Shown here in pieces: positions 1-8,892 of a stretch of 30,200 nucleotides of DNA (its first letter is position 1; every line of letters starts with the position of its first letter). The stretch comes from Rhizophagus sp. LPA8_4_AMF (Eukaryota > Glomeromycota > Glomeromycetes > Glomerales > Glomeraceae). The notes under the pieces are model-generated. The model saw nothing but the letters and a program-made list of their open reading frames with translations, was not told the origin of the DNA and did no database searches. The stretch is taken from NCBI GenBank assembly GCA_021464525.1, contig JADRCO010000585.1, positions 1-30,200 of the forward strand, in the 5' to 3' direction. Made by a program: the position numbers and the translations under genes.

Positions 1-575
1 TGCCGATCAATGTCGATCAATGTTTTAAAACAAATAAAAAACGTTTTAAAACAATAAAAAACTGATTTTAATTGTTTTAAAACATCTTGTTTTAAATCAC
101 GTGCCATCCCTAATTGTATTAGATCATCAAAACGTTCATACTGTATTTTTTGTGTCAAGGAAACCAAAAAAAAAAATAATTGCCTTTAATAGTTGCACAA
201 TAATTTATTTGTTTATTAATTTACAGAGGTAAGGTTAATTAACAGTTGAATGATAAATAATTTATACTACTAATTTTGACATAATGATATTTTTTTTTTA
301 CTTTATATGTTATTTCATATACTGTATGTTATCTAGTAATTTACTTGGCTGAAAAATTCGTGACCAATGATTTGATCAAAAGAAATTTGTCAAGTTGATT
401 GGTTAATGACACATGATACTTAGTTATTTGACTCAAACCAATCAATAATCAAGCATGATTGGCTCGAACAAATTCACTAATTAAATACTTTAATATCACA
501 TAGTAATACATGATTGATATAATAAAATGGAGTAAAAAATTTGATGTAAATGAAATTTTATAAGAAAGTTTAAAT
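1..575. other. gene-free AT-rich DNA with GTTTTAAAAC palindromes
   Basis: No coding frame is supported here. The first 100 bases hold three exact copies of the self-complementary decamer GTTTTAAAAC (22-31, 43-52, 74-83) and a partial fourth near 89. Further on, TTGATTGGTT (395-404) and AACCAATCAA (436-445) form an inverted pair. The rest is AT-rich sequence in which I see nothing more. Confidence 0.6.
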
Positions 576-950
576 TAGTGTTCTAATCCGTCAATCCCTC
601 AATCCCCATAGTCAGATATTCGCCATTTACGATTATCCGGAAGGATTTTTGTAGACATCTGCAATAATCCCTCAGGATATCCTAGACTTAAATCGGGCCA
701 AAATTATAGTACCGGCCTGAATTATGAATTTTGTGTAATATATGTAACACTAAAATTTTAGCCAAAAAGTTTTACCATTTGACCGAAGTCACGTGACTAT
801 GATATTGTAATTCTGGCCGGCACTACAGAATTGGCCCGAATTATGTTAAATAATCGGATATCCGAAATGATGTCTTTCGGATATCTTTTACTAAACAGAT
901 TCAACGGATACGGATGACAGATGACGGATTATCTGCGGATTGTAGCACTA
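576..950. mobile_element. hAT-like MITE (375 bp)
   Basis: The ends are imperfect inverted repeats: TAGTGTTCTAATCCG at 576-590 and the complement of TAGTGCTACAATCCG at 936-950. They are flanked by GTTTAAAT (568-575) and GCTTAAAT (951-958), an 8-bp duplication with one mismatch. A TAGNG terminus with an 8-bp target duplication is the known signature of hAT elements. A second inner stem pairs about 691-717 with 814-841, so the whole unit can fold back. The right arm carries about six CGGAT motifs, possible transposase-binding subterminal repeats, and the loop has the palindrome GTCACGTGAC at 788-797. There is no coding capacity, so it is non-autonomous. The family call is an inference from ends and duplication length. 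Confidence 0.75.
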
Positions 951-1595
951 GCTTAAATATAAAAGCTTATAAAATAGCATAAGAATGAAATTTATAAAAA
1001 GTTAAATAAAGCTTATTTATGATGTTATATAATACATGATCAAAAACATCAGAATGATACACTTGAGCTATATCGATCACAGGACTGAATGATGCCACTT
1101 AGTGTCCATTTTTACCAATTAATAAAGGTACTGCAACCGATATAGCTACTTCCCCATCCCAATCATGATATGTTTATTGTACTGTATGTACTATCTAATC
1201 ATCTATGGGTGCATTTACAAATTCATTTGGATTGGATTGAGTCGTTGACTCAATCTGAACAATATTCACAATTAAAAATTAAATTGCATTCATTATTTCA
1301 AATTACTTTAAAATAATTCCAAATTTCCAAACTCACTCTTGACTAATATCTAACTTCTAGAATGAATTGAATATGATAGATTTGAAAAAATTGTTAGTTA
1401 AAAGTGTTTCATATAATATGTATCATAGTCACTAACCATGATATGCAAAACATTACTAAAGTACTTGCATTCTTCAGTCAAACCATATTATTTATAGTGA
1501 TATTTTAATTCTTCATTTATTAGTAGCTTTTGTTTTTGAGCTAAATTTTGATTGTTGTTAGTTTTATAATGCAAACAATTAATATTTCTACATAG
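951..1595. other. gene-free AT-rich DNA
   Basis: No gene is supported. A perfect 9-bp hairpin with a 3-base loop lies at 1235-1255 (GATTGAGTC / GACTCAATC). From about 1296 the sequence resembles 2293-2390 in direct orientation, and 1440-1510 resembles the reverse complement of 2440-2512. Confidence 0.5.
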
Positions 1596-1750
1596 ATTTC
1601 TTAAGAATGGATTTACTAAACTTGATATTAATTCTAAAGGTAATTATTTGGGCTTATATTTTATATAATGATTTAATTTATTAAACTAACATAATGATCA
1701 TATCTATTTATGTATATTAAAATAGATGAGTGAAAGCACCCAAGTGAAAT
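1596..1750 (+). pseudogene. relic of a kinase-gene 3' end (exon 3 and start of exon 4)
   Basis: The 44 bases at 1596-1639 match exon 3 of the kinase gene downstream (4390-4434) with a few substitutions and one missing T. They are bounded by the same acceptor (CATAG) and donor (GGTAATTA). The preceding intron is also similar. About 95 bases downstream, AATAGATGAGTGAAAG recalls the start of kinase exon 4 (ATAGATGAAAGTAATC). No kinase domain is visible upstream, so this is a fragment left by an older, partly deleted copy. It carries intron sequence, so it arose by DNA duplication and not by reverse transcription. Confidence 0.65.
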
Positions 1751-2892
1751 ATTTTTGAAATATTCTTATCTCTTTTGAAGATGAACTATGATTCAGACAT
1801 AATAAGGAATTTAATCAAATAGTAAACAATTTTATCAAATAGTGTTCTAATTAATAAATGTTTTTTATATGGAAATAGTATAGATTTCATTCAAGACGAT
1901 GGTGATTTGCATATGAATGTAATCCTTTAGTAATTTAATTTTTTTCACTCATTAATAAAGTTATAATAGTTTTATTTAAATTTTAGATATGAAATTTACT
2001 TCGAAATATTGGATGAAACTGGTTATTTATATATTGTAATGAAATTAATGAGTTGTGAAATTTGGGCTAGGAATTCTTTTATAAATTGTTTTCAGAAATA
2101 TTTATTTAAATATAATTGATTGATTTTATTATTCTATAAATTATTTTTTTACAAACCTATTTTTGTGATTTTTTTCTAAAAAAAAATATTGTTGTAAATT
2201 AGCTAAATAATTATATTTGATGACATATTACTAATGAGATCGATTTTATTTTACAATATGATATCAATACAAATTTTAGGAAAAAATTTATATTTCGATT
2301 ACTTTAAAACAATTCTAAAAATATTTAACTTCTAGGTAGGTTTGAATATAATAAATTTAAAAAACTTTCTTAAAACTTCGTCTTCAATTGTATTAATAAA
2401 TTATGACTGTCATCCACCATGATAAAAAAAAACAAAAATTGAATGAAAAATTAACTTGTCATTATAAATAATATGATTTAACTGAAGAAAATTAGTAATA
2501 TTTTGCATGAGTTAATAAATTTATAGTCGAAATGATGTCTGTACGAATCATTGCTGAGTTTAAAATGTAAAAGTTTAATTTCACTGAAAAAAAATCACTT
2601 TATAATTATTTATTTATTTTGTCATTTAATCTTACCTGTTATGGAATTTAAATAAAAAACCGTAATTTGCCAAAATTGAATAAATTCAATTGCCGATCAG
2701 GATTATTGTGTTTCCTCTGTGTATTTTAAATAGTCTTTTTTCATAACTTTGTTGCCGATCTTGAATAATTGCAACATAAAATAACGTTTCACAACTATTT
2801 TTTTCATTATTTTTTTCTTTTTCTTTATTATTTTTAGTAATTTCTGCATCCAGAATTAATAACATATTCCTTATTCAACAAATATTCATTAA
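1751..2892. other. gene-free DNA and kinase upstream region
   Basis: No gene is supported. 2293-2390 is a diverged direct copy of the block near 1296-1400, and 2440-2512 is an inverted copy of 1440-1510. TGCCGATC occurs at 2691 and 2753, 62 bases apart and within about 200 bases of the kinase start codon. The same octamer opens the window at position 1. It may be a cis element, but this is weak. Confidence 0.4.
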
Positions 2893-4563
2893 ATGGATGG
2901 AATTAAACTTGATGATGATGTAATTAAGCAAATAAAAGATTTTGACCATCGGTATTTGACTGAAGAACAAAAATCGTTAATTGATAAAATAATAACAGTT
3001 AAAGAATTAAAGGAGTATTATAAAAAATATGGTTTATGTGGAATTTGTAAACAGCCTAAAACTAGTAATTATTATTGTCGGTCATGTAATTCACTACGTT
3101 TTAAACAAAATTTCAAAAATTGGACAAGCGGAAATCATGTTGTTGATGAATTTATTCAAAAAGCACAATTAAATGCTAGAAACATAATTCAAATCATAGA
3201 GTGGATTGAATATGATAAATTTGAAGATGTTGAATATTTAGCAAAAGGGGGATTTGGAACTACTTTTAAAGCAGTTTGGAAAGATGGTCCATGGGAAACA
3301 ATTGACCGTAATCAATTGGAAAGGGAAGGTGAAACAAAAGTTGCTTTAAAATGTTTGCATAACTCACAAGACATTACAACAGATTTTTTAAAAGAAGTAA
3401 GATATTTTCTTATAAATCTTCATTAGCCTTTGTAATGGTTGAACTAACTATAATTTTATTTTAAGGTTGAATCAAATATTTTGGCTGATTCTAGTTATGT
3501 AGTTCGTTGTTTTGGTATTACCAAAGATCCAAAAACAAATAATTTTATGATGGTGATGGATTTAAAAAATGGTAGTTTAAGACAACTTTTAAATAACAGC
3601 TTGAGTTGGAAGCAAAAGATGTGGAGTTTACAAGGTATTGCACGAGGTCTTAAAATTATTCATAATAGAGGATTAATTCATCATGATTTTCATAGTGGAA
3701 ATATATTAAGCAATCTTGATCGAGAATCTTATATTACTGACTTGGGATTATGTCAACCAGCAAATGTCAAATCCTCTCAAAATAGTAATAAAAAAATATA
3801 TGGAGTATTACCTTATGTAGCACCAGAAGTATTAAGAGGAAAAGAATATACTCAAGCAAGTGATATTTATGGATACGGAATTGTTGCATATGAAGTTTGT
3901 ACGGGATTGCCTCCTTATCATGATATAGCCCATGATGAATTCTTAGCAATGAAAATTTGTCAAGGATTGAGACCAAGAATTAATTATAAAATTCCTCAAA
4001 TAATATTTGACATAATTAATCAATGTTGGGATGCAGACCCTTTAAAACGACCTAATGCAGATGAATTACAGAAGTTAATGAGTGAAATACATTCGGATAT
4101 TACGGACAATAAAGTGGATTCTGTAATTTATGAGCAAGTTAAAGAAGCAGATGAAATTAATAAAAAGTTATCTTTTCCAGTTCATTCGCCATTATCATCT
4201 ACGAGTACACTAACATATATGACACATCCTCAAGCAATTTACACAAGTAGACTTTTAGATTTTAAAAATCTTTCAGAACCAAAAAATGCTGATAATAATG
4301 ATGGAATAGAATATTCAGGTAAACATATTTAGTTTTCTATGATGATTTAAATTGGCTTTATAATGTTAACAACTAATATTTATGCGTAGATTCCTTGAGA
4401 ATGGATTTTACTAAATTTGATATTAATTCTAAAGGTAATTACTTTTGCATATTATTTTTTTGATTTATTAAATTTTAATTAAACTATTTTTTTCATTATA
4501 GATGAAAGTAATCAACTACGTTTTACTTTAAATGAAAATATTTTAGTATATAAAAAATTATAG
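2893..4563 (+). CDS. protein kinase, Glomeromycotina-expanded type, 4 exons
   Basis: A 487-residue kinase is encoded by exons 2893-3396, 3466-4318, 4390-4434 and 4502-4563. The three introns (69, 71 and 67 nt) are GT-AG, and a CTAAC branch-point-like motif lies at 3444-3448. Residues 1-100 are a charged leader with a CxxC pair at 49/52 and another at 62/65, which may bind zinc. The kinase domain spans about 110-375. It has a glycine loop KGGFGTTF (118-125), the VALK lysine K153, HHDFHSGN with catalytic D242 and N247, DLG (D260) in place of DFG, APE at 287-289 and CWDADPLKRP at 355-364. All catalytic residues are present, so it is probably active, with phosphotransfer to Ser/Thr or Tyr. The loop and CWxxDPxxRP are of the tyrosine-kinase-like style. 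The tail after residue 390 is unrecognised. Start: the first ATG of the open frame. Substrate and pathway are unknown. Confidence 0.9.
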
Positions 4564-5880
4564 CAGATATAATTATATTTTAAACTTGAGGATAATTATT
4601 AATGTTATTCTGGGACATTTGATGGAAATATAGTAAGGTTCAGGCTCATATTTATTAATTATTCATTTCTGAAAAGATTGAAAACATAACTTAAAAGTTG
4701 TTCTTTTATTAATAAATTTGATCATATTGAATTAAATAAAGCATTAATATTTCAAAGTATCGGTTCATAAACAAGGGAATTAAGTTTAATGTAAAAAATT
4801 AATGTCTTTATTACGGTAGGACACACCACTAGAAGTTCATATTTTAAATATGATTTGATAAATTATTTTGAGACATATCAAATGTGTATCCTTCATTATA
4901 TAATTTGTAGTATTATCATATTATATCATATAATCATTAAGGGATAGTCATTTTTGAAACATCAATAATTGTTTGTTTAAGATCAAATAAATCATGACCA
5001 TTATTAAATATAAAAATATGAAAATGTTTATAATGAGACGAGAAATAGTGTACATGCGCGATCTGCATATTTATCTTGTTGTATTTCATGAAATATAATA
5101 GAATCTTCATAAAAATAACCTTTTAAGTATTATGCAAGTTTATCTTTATATTACTCAATGCATGAAGTTTTGTTATTAACTCGAATCCATTTTTATGGCT
5201 CTACATTCTACATTTTTCAGGAAAAAAATGATTATCGAAAAATTAAAGTACATGTTAGTGGTCAGAACTTCTTTGTAAAGTGGGTTTGCAATCATTAAAG
5301 CAATACGTAAACATCATGGAAATGGTCAGTGATTATGATTATGCTTTTATATATGTTATTTGGTTCGAAAATCCTTTAAGGGAGGATGAATTGCTTTTAT
5401 GTCAATTTATTAACTACAAAAAGATACTAATCGTTCTTGGTATCGAATTCATCCTTAATCTACAGTGAAATCTACATCAGAAGTATCATTCGTTCATCAT
5501 TGTAACTCCTAATGCACCACAAAGAATCATGAACCTTCAAATTATAAATAACTTCAAAATAATCTTATTTACAGAAATATGAAATTTATAGGTGAAACAT
5601 AGTATAGTACTTTTGCATTAATGTTTTATAAGTTAATAATAATAATTTAACAATATTAATTGTATTATTAAATAATTAGTAATATAATATTATCATTATT
5701 ACAAATGTCATTTATTATTATTACAAAATTAATGTCTTTGAACAATCTTATAATTTAATATAATAAGCCTGAAATTAAACTATGCCGACCATAAAATATT
5801 TCTTACTACGAGATGAATGATTGCCCTAAATTATTTCTATTATAGGAGTATTATAGGCCTATACTAATTCTCTTATTAGG
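4564..5880. other. kinase 3' flank and gene-free AT-rich DNA
   Basis: 4564-4640 is the probable kinase 3' untranslated region, because a diverged copy of it follows the kinase relic at 26384-26540. A short open frame at 5280-5468 has no ATG and no recognisable motif and is not accepted as a gene. 5570-5780 is very AT-rich, with simple ATT/TAA-type sequence. Confidence 0.5.
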
Positions 5881-6033
5881 CTTGGTTACAGTACGATTTC
5901 CCGAAGGACGTTTTCCCGAAAACTTTGACGCCGCCCGACTGATCACATGTTCATGCATAACTCTGCATAACTCAGGCCAAAAATTCGGGAAAACGTCCTT
6001 CGGGATAACGTCCTTCGGGAAATCGTGACAAGG
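5881..6033. mobile_element. short foldback element with CCCGAAGGACG arms
   Basis: The left arm (about 5893-5920, CGATTTCCCGAAGGACGTTT) is the reverse complement of the right arm (5984-6027). The right arm carries one extra copy of the TCCTTCGGGA unit. ATTAGG occurs immediately outside both ends (5875-5880 and 6034-6039) and may be the target duplication, but it is short and the locality repeats ATTAGG. The core, about 5943-5983 (CACATGTT..TGCATAAC....GGCCAAAAA), is shared with the element at 22953-23217. There is no coding capacity. Confidence 0.65.
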
Positions 6034-6285
6034 ATTAGGGGGTCATTAGGATTACCCCAAAATAGAGTTTTTTAGTAAAGTAATCTCCGTGGCCGATCTA
6101 CCACTTAATATGAAACACGGAGGTCGAAAAATGAACCAAAAAAATACCGTTTAAAAAATATTTTTTGTCTTTCAAACCTTCGGAATCACCATATTTGATT
6201 TATATGTAGATAAACGCATGTTTCAATAAATTAAATATAGATAATTTGTAAATTCAGACGAAAATCAACTCAAGGTCACAACAAT

Positions 6286-6293
6286 TATATAAA
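6286..6293 (+). promoter_or_regulatory. TATA box of the secreted-peptide gene
   Basis: TATATAAA lies 73 bases before the ATG at 6366, a plausible TATA position for a short 5' leader. It is the only such motif in the immediate upstream region. Confidence 0.5.
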
Positions 6294-6365
6294 CAGTGCG
6301 TGTGCAAAAAATCCAAACGCTTCCAAAAAAAACTATATACTCTACTCTAACAAGAAAATTCTACA

Positions 6366-6663
6366 ATGAAATATATTTTCGCGCTTATAGTTCTTATTTG
6401 TATCGTCCATGGCCTGACAATTCATGCAACACCACTCCGTGAGTAATCAATTATTTTCATTTATATCATTATATCTTTATTTCTCATCATGTATTTGGCA
6501 TTCATTTGTAGTTAAATCAAGACACCTCATGAAACGCTGTACTTATGGTGGTGGGAAACATGACTGTTCTAACGAAGATCCATGTAAAACTGATGATGAC
6601 TGCGTGGGCTCTTTGACTTGTAATGATGGGTATTGCATCGGTTATGATGCTGCAAAACGTTAG
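6366..6663 (+). CDS. small secreted six-cysteine peptide with Kex2-type sites, 2 exons
   Basis: Exons 6366-6438 and 6512-6663 join (GTGAGT donor, TTTGTAG acceptor, 73-nt intron) to give 74 residues. Residues 1-24 are a classical signal peptide (short Lys start, hydrophobic IFALIVLICIV core, cleavage likely after HA). A short propeptide ends in Lys-Arg (32-33), directly followed by the first cysteine. Six cysteines at 34, 43, 49, 55, 61 and 66 are spaced C-x8-C-x5-C-x5-C-x5-C-x4-C, and the protein ends in Lys-Arg. This suggests secretion, trimming by a Kex2-like protease and a three-disulfide mini-protein of about 40 residues. The DPCKTDDDC...C..GYC pattern recalls disulfide-rich secreted domains, but I cannot name a family. 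A role as an effector, toxin-like or signalling peptide is inference only. An AATAAA signal follows near 6833. Confidence 0.8.
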
Positions 6664-6922
6664 AAGCGTAACATGTTGGCGTTTGTATAATCTAGACTAT
6701 TTATGTTTCAGCAACATTATTCTTTAATAATAATGAATTTCAATGACCCCTATTTTCATCGTTTGTGAGTTTATAATTATTTAATTGTAATTTATTATTA
6801 TTTATCGTTTACCAACTTATAATTGTTATGATAATAAAATTTAATTGCGATAAATTTGGTAAAGTGTCAACAGCCCGTGATCTTTGACGAGATTACGTGG
6901 AATATTTATAACGATGATAATC

Positions 6923-7008
6923 AGACTATATTTTGACGTAACTTGGCAGACGAAAACAGTAAAATTGGAATTCTCATTGTTTAAATAAATCACGTGATAA
7001 TATAGTCT
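6923..7008. repeat. short inverted repeat (86 bp)
   Basis: AGACTATATT (6923-6932) and AATATAGTCT (6999-7008) are perfect 10-bp inverted arms around 66 bases that include CACGTGAT. No clear target duplication is visible. It could be a tiny MITE or chance in AT-rich DNA. Confidence 0.35.
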
Positions 7009-7028
7009 AAATAATATTCATATTATTA

Positions 7029-7552
7029 TTATACGTGCGAAATTCCACCATTAATTAAATCTTTTAACAATAAATAATTTGAATTTGATTCTTTCTTGCA
7101 CCAATACATATACCTTATTTTTAGCAACTTCTCTTTTGGTTCTACTTGTAATTTTTCATCCAGTTTTTTAATGCATTGTACTCAGGATCGATCATCTTCC
7201 ATTGACGCATTTCACCAGAACCAAATTGAATAGAGTATAGAACTATACCCATTATTATTGTCACAACAAAATATATTAGCAAACCCAAATTTATAAGAAT
7301 TGCTTCTATTTTCCACAATTAATCTCAATTCGGATATAAATAATTTTTGTGGTAATAATAATTCTACGGCCGTTTGGAAACTTGATTCCTTGTAATCTCA
7401 AAATGCTCTGAGGGGCTTTTGCTTACGATAAGATAATATCTTATCAACCAAACTCTTTATTTCTCCTCCTAAAAGAGCATTGACATAGCAAGCTCGCTCA
7501 AAATTAAAAAGAAATATTAATACTCGAAAACAAAATTTATAATAATCTATTT
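7029..7552 (-). pseudogene. broken gene of a PD-(D/E)XK-nuclease-like family
   Basis: Read on the minus strand, 7552-7214 gives a coherent protein-like stretch with one internal TGA (after KQKPLRAF). It includes NALLGGEIKSLVDKILS, SSFQTAVELLLPQKLFISEL, RLIVEN and FGFANIF, and ends at a TGA. A second frame covers about 7174-7029 with EPKEKLLKIRYMYWCKKES and LKDLINGGISHV before a TAA. From memory this order (helical lead, ELLLP, GFADIF, EEKLL.RKYMYW, a dip before 'INDGINQL') matches large Glomeromycotina families related to the PD-(D/E)XK nuclease superfamily. Where those proteins read FADIF this copy reads FANIF, so a likely metal-binding Asp is also lost. With at least one stop and one frameshift it is a dead or partial copy. 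The family name is recalled, not searched. Confidence 0.6.
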
Positions 7553-7601
7553 CATATCAATTCAGAATAAAATTTGGCGAATCCATGCTAATCAGTTTTC
7601 A

Positions 7602-7921
7602 CTCACAGCAACATGCTGCAATTATAAATGCACAAAAATATCAATTTCAGGCCTCTTAACTCAAAGGTTAAGATAATCCAACTCCGAGAATGTCATAAAA
7701 GGCAACACAGCGATTATATTTAAGCTTTAATATCTTCTCTCGCAACAACACGCTACACAAAAAATATCAATTTCAGGCCTTTTAACTTGAAGGTTAAGAT
7801 AACCCAACTCTGAAAATGTTACAAAAAATCAACATACTGATTTTATTTATTTTTCGCTTGCAGAAACATGCTGCCCTCCCTGCCTTTTTAATATATTTTG
7901 CTCGCAGCAATACGCTGACTT
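7602..7921. repeat. degenerate tandem repeat, unit about 118-137 bp
   Basis: Two long copies share CAGCAACATGCT-like starts (7606 and 7743), the block ATATCAATTTCAGGCC and the block AAGGTTAAGATAA-CCAACTC. Partial copies restart at 7861 and 7905 with the same CAGMAAYAYGCT motif. Units differ by about 10-20% and in length, so the array is old. It lies immediately upstream of the minus-strand relic at 7029-7552 and may once have been part of its 5' region. No coding frame is seen. Confidence 0.7.
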
Positions 7922-8543
7922 ATATACTTAATTCATTAGATCAATCAACAAATAAAAAAATTTCCTAACAATTTTTGTCAAGTACCATTGATGCAATAAA
8001 TCCTAAATACTTTATTTATAATGTGAGCCATTAAAAATAATTATAATAGCATAAATAAAACCAAATTATTTTCATCGTTCAATATATCATTCTCTAATGT
8101 TATGTTTAAAAATTCTCACCTCATCCATAATAAGCTATGTGATTGAATCATTAGGGTTATTCCTTGATTTTTCAATAACTTAAAAAAAATATTTATATCA
8201 ATATTGGTATTTATTATTACAAAATAAAACACTGAACCATATTTAATGTACTTGATTTTGATTTTTTTTTTTACAAAATAAAATCTTAATAGTTGAATGG
8301 TAAATAAAATCAAAACAAATATGATATATGGTATTAATTTAAATTAATACAAAGTGCAAGTAAATTTATAAAAGAAAATTTTTTACACATCTATAGTAAT
8401 ATAACTAGGATAACGGAAACCGTTAAAAGTCTGTTGTGGCCGCAGTATGCATGTGACCCTCAATTAAGTTATTTCAGGGGTTCAAAAAAGGAAATAACAT
8501 GAATAACATGAATGTGCGCGTGGAGATTATTCAAAAAGGAAAT
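7922..8543. other. gene-free AT-rich DNA
   Basis: I see no supported gene. The decamer-like AAAAGGAAATA occurs at about 8481 and again at the 8544 element's insertion site. Confidence 0.5.
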
Positions 8544-8883
8544 AGAGCTTGGAACCGGTTAAGACGGTTAACCGGTTAAGACATTGGTTAACCAGTTAAA
8601 ACTATTTTGACCATAAATTCATAATTCTGGTCAGATTTACTTAATGCGGCCCAGAGACTTGGTAATTTCAGTCACGTGTTCCAAAATTCGAAGTTTCAAT
8701 ACTTTATTAATAACGGTATTGATAAAATATGATCCCCTTGCAATTGAATGTATAAGTGAAATCAAAAACTTATACAATTTCAGCAAAAAATTTTTTTTCA
8801 TATTAACCGGTTAATTAACCGGTTAAGCCCTTGGTTAACCAGTTTTTAATCGGTTAAGGTTTTTTTGGACGGTTCCAAGCTCT
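8544..8883. mobile_element. MULE-type MITE with ACCGGTTAA arrays (340 bp)
   Basis: The element begins AGAGCTTGGAACCG (8544-8557) and ends with its exact reverse complement (8870-8883). It is flanked by a perfect 9-bp direct duplication, AAAGGAAAT (8535-8543 and 8884-8892). Both subterminal regions are packed with AACCGGTTAA-type half-palindromes: about four on the left (8551-8598) and four on the right (8813-8858). The middle is non-coding. A 9-bp target duplication with long inverted ends is characteristic of Mutator-like elements, and the non-autonomous size fits a MITE. Subterminal ACCGGTT copies may be transposase-binding sites (inference). The perfect duplication suggests a fairly recent insertion. 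Confidence 0.85.
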
Positions 8884-8892
8884 AAAGGAAAT

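Noticed and set aside
5280-5468. 62-codon frame without ATG
   Set aside because: Starts with a non-ATG codon, has no recognisable motif, and lies in AT-rich intergenic DNA.
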